Positions 21,951 to 25,275 of a stretch of 25,275 nucleotides of DNA are shown here, in pieces. Both the position numbers and the translations under genes were made by a program. The DNA comes from DASUZD01 sp036377055 (GTDB lineage: Bacteria; Actinomycetota; Thermoleophilia; Gaiellales; Gaiellaceae). Below the pieces are notes generated by a model. That model did no database searches, was not told where the DNA came from, and saw only the letters and a program-made list of their open reading frames with translations. The stretch covers positions 1-25,275 of the forward strand of contig DASUZD010000078.1 of assembly GCA_036377055.1 (NCBI GenBank). The letters are read 5' to 3'. How positions within the stretch are numbered: position 1 is the first letter of the stretch; every line of letters starts with the position of its first letter.

Positions 21951-22850
21951 ATGCGGAACCAGCCGGCCGTGACCGTGGCGGTGCCGACCCGCGCCCGGCC
22001 CGACGCCCTCGGGCGATGCCTGCGCGCACTCGCCGGGCAGACGATCGCAGACGAGCTGGAGGTGCTCGTCGTCTGCGACGGAGACGACTACGAGTCCGCG
22101 GTCGCACGAGTCGTCGCCGGCGTCCCACAAGCGCGGCTTCTCCGGCAAGCTCAGGCAGGACCGGGCGCAACCCGCAACCGGGCGGCGGCCGCGGCGGCCG
22201 CGCCCGTGCTCTGCTGCACCGACGACGACTGCGAGCCGCGTCCCGACTGGGCCGAGCGGTTGGTGCACGCGATCGACCGCGGCGCCGACGTCGCCGTCGG
22301 GCGCACCGTGAACGCCGAGCCGAAGAACGCGCTCGCGACGGCGTCGCAGCTCGTCGTCACGCACCTCGAGGAGCGGTCCGCCCGCGCCGGCCAGGTGTAC
22401 GGCGCCGCGAGCAACTTCGGCGCCCGGACCGAGGTTCTCCGAAAGGTTCCGTTCGACACGCGGTACACGTTCGCCGGCGGTGACCGCGACTGGTGCGCGC
22501 GGGTCGCGGAGGCCGGCTTCCGCCTCGTCCGCGAGCCGGACGCCGTCGTCCTCCACCGCCAGCGGCTCTCAGTCGGATCCTTCTCGCGCCAGCACGTCGC
22601 CTACGGCCGCGGCGCCTATCGGTTCCGCAGCGCGTCGCGCCCGCTCCGCCTCGAGCGGCCTGGCTTCTACGGGTCGCTGGTGCTCCGCGCCGCCGCGGCC
22701 GGTCCGCGAGTCACGCTGCTCGTGCTCCTGGCGCAGGCGGCGACGGCGGTCGGCTTCGCGCGCGAGGCTAGACGCCTTTCGGCGCTTCGGTCGCGACGGG
22801 CGCGTGGGATTCGGCGCCGGGGTCCGGATGCTCCTCGAAGCCGTACTTGA
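21951..22850 (+). CDS. Family 2 glycosyltransferase
   Basis: This 299-residue GT-A protein starts with ATG; the frame stays open upstream but homology begins here with AVTVAVPTRARPDALGRCLRALAGQ. The nucleotide-sugar/metal motif is DDD (91-93) in CCTDDDCEPRPDW, and the acceptor-side acidic motif is GGDRDW (177-182). A hydrophobic stretch near 250-275 (LVLRAAAAGPRVTLLVLLAQAA) may anchor it to the membrane. The last 83 nt overlap gcvPB on the other strand, and the Arg-rich final 25 or so residues look like the antisense of gcvPB rather than conserved sequence. It probably transfers sugars to a surface glycan or lipid acceptor. Confidence 0.88.
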   Translation: MRNQPAVTVAVPTRARPDALGRCLRALAGQTIADELEVLVVCDGDDYESAVARVVAGVPQARLLRQAQAGPGATRNRAAAAAAAPVLCCTDDDCEPRPDWAERLVHAIDRGADVAVGRTVNAEPKNALATASQLVVTHLEERSARAGQVYGAASNFGARTEVLRKVPFDTRYTFAGGDRDWCARVAEAGFRLVREPDAVVLHRQRLSVGSFSRQHVAYGRGAYRFRSASRPLRLERPGFYGSLVLRAAAAGPRVTLLVLLAQAATAVGFAREARRLSALRSRRARGIRRRGPDAPRSRT

Positions 22851-24260
22851 CAATCGCGCGCTTCGCGGCCCGAACCTCGTCGAGGCGACGCACCTGCCGG
22901 TGGTGCGGCGCCTTCTTCACGAGCTCGAGGTCCTGGGCAGCCTCGCGCGCGATCGCGATCATCGCGTCGCAGAACGCATCGAGGGTCTCCTTCGCCTCCG
23001 TCTCCGTCGGCTCGATCATCAGCGCCTCCGGGACGATCAGCGGAAAGTAGATCGTCGGCGGATGGAAGCCGTAGTCCATCAACCGCTTCGCGACGTCGAG
23101 CGCGGTCGCCCCGTGCTCCCGCTTGAGGGTGCGCGCGCTGAGGACGAACTCGTGCATGCAGAGGCGGTCGAACGGGAGGTCGTACGTCTCCTTCAGCCGC
23201 GCGAGCACGTAGTTCGCGTTCAGGACGGCGACCTCCGACATCTCCTTCAGCGCCGGCCCGTAGGCGCGGATGAACGCGTACGAGCGGACGAAGACGCCGA
23301 ACGGGCCGGTGAAGCCGCGCACCTTGCCGATCGTGCGCGGGCGGTCGTAGTCGAGCCGGAAACCTTGGCTGCTACGGACAACGGCGGGAACGGGCAGGAA
23401 GGGCTCGAGCGACTTGCGCACCGCGATCGGCCCACCGCCCGGCCCGCCTCCGCCGTGCGGCTGCGAGAACGTCTTGTGGAGGTTGAAGTGCACGATGTCG
23501 AAGCCCATGTCGCCTGGGCGTGAAATGCCACAGACCGCGTTCAGGTTCGCGCCGTCGTAGTACAGGAGCGCGCCGGCGTCGTGGAAGATCCGCGCCACCT
23601 CGTCGATGTGCTCGTCGAAGAGGCCGAGCGTCGAGGGGTTCGTCAGCATCAGCCCGACCGTGCGCTCATTGACCAGCTCGCGCAGGTGCTCGAGGTCGAG
23701 GTTCCCGCGCGCGTCCGTCCGCACCTTGGCGAGCTTGTAGCCAGACATCGTCACGCTCGCCGGATTCGTCCCGTGCGCCGTGTCCGCCGTGATCACGGTG
23801 TCCCGCTCAGTCTCGCCGCGGTCGGAGAAATAGGCACGCATCAGCATCAAACCGGTCAGCTCTCCCTGCGAACCGGCGGCCGGCTGGAGCGAAACCGCGT
23901 CCAGTCCGGCCACCTCGGCCAGGATCTCCTGGAGGCGCCACATCAGGTCGAGCGCCCCTTGCGCGCCGTCCTCTTCCTGGAGTGGGTGTAGGTCGCGGAA
24001 CCCGGGGAACGCCACGACGCGCTCGTTCACCCGCGGGTTGTGCTTCATCGTGCAGGAGCCGAGGGGATAGAAGCCCGTGTCGATCCCGAAGGTGCGGGTC
24101 GCGAGCTCGCTGAAGTGGCGCACGATCTCGGGCTCCGCAAGCTCGGGGAGGCGCGGCGGGGTCGCACGGCGAAGGTCCTCCGGGAGCTCCGGCACGGGCA
24201 GGTCTGGACGGGGGATCGTGCCCGCGCGGCGCCCCGCCTGGCTCTTCTCGAAGATCAGCT

Positions 24261-24264
<4 letters not shown>
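22768..24264 (-). CDS. gcvPB: Glycine dehydrogenase (decarboxylating) subunit 2
   Basis: This 498-residue PLP-carrying subunit is half of the P-protein of the glycine cleavage system, which decarboxylates glycine and passes the aminomethyl group to the lipoyl arm of GcvH. The Schiff-base lysine is K264 in HFNLHKTFSQPHGGGGPG. FYPLGSCTMKHNPR (66-78), QPAAGSQGE and HGTNPAS are family signatures. The GTG start overlaps the gcvPA stop (GTGA), showing tight coupling of the two halves. Length is normal for the two-subunit form. The 3' end overlaps the convergent glycosyltransferase. Confidence 0.97.

Positions 24265-25275
<1,011 letters not shown>

Overview
This is a very GC-rich bacterial chromosome segment with dense genes, many GTG/TTG starts and many overlapping stop/start codons. 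It looks actinobacterial. An F420-type luciferase-like oxidoreductase, apparent leaderless GTG starts and a two-subunit glycine decarboxylase (GcvPA/GcvPB, rather than the one-chain GcvP usual in Actinomycetia) fit a Thermoleophilia (Gaiella/Solirubrobacter-like) lineage. That placement is inference. I found no tRNA, rRNA, CRISPR array, transposase or phage gene.

Layout. (1) 1-1979, minus strand: a truncated secreted beta-propeller protein, a cysteine-rich orphan and a HAD phosphatase. (2) 1999-6357, plus strand: a Ca2+/H+ antiporter, then a MacB/FtsX-type ABC exporter (ATPase plus an 853-residue permease starting on an overlapping TTG). (3) 6358-6534: two copies of a 38-nt palindrome-bearing repeat. 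(4) 6535-8899, minus: a class-C beta-lactamase-fold serine hydrolase overlapping a threonine aldolase. (5) 9013-16858, plus: five tandem paralogues encoding secreted six-bladed Asp-box (sialidase-fold) propellers. (6) 16910-18824, plus: PrxQ-like peroxiredoxin, RlmN and a gamma-glutamylcyclotransferase-like protein, coupled by overlaps. (7) 18778-20554, minus: LLM oxidoreductase, MsrA and MsrB. (8) 20629-21276, plus: HAD phosphatase. (9) 21273-21923, minus: NeuD/PglD-like acyltransferase, divergent from a family-2 glycosyltransferase (21951-22850, plus). (10) 22768 to the right edge, minus: gcvPB and partial gcvPA of the glycine cleavage system.

The most striking part is the five-gene array. 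Each gene is followed by a GC-rich hairpin, and three of the hairpins share identical arms. Four of the five genes carry the same promoter module with invariant spacing: an upstream box (TGCCTCAAAGCGC-like), exactly 31 nt, a TAGRMC -10 element, exactly 6 nt, then a GTCGTCAG-like box where transcription should begin. The third gene has no such module, sits 59 nt behind gene 2, and has lost the C-terminal tail shared by the others. This looks like a co-regulated, recently amplified family of secreted proteins whose substrate I cannot assign.

A second theme is promoter economy. Several genes without a Shine-Dalgarno sequence have a TANNNT element 6-8 nt before a GTG or ATG, which fits leaderless transcription. 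Two of these elements use the TAG stop codon of the gene before, and one divergent pair appears to share a single symmetric -10 element.
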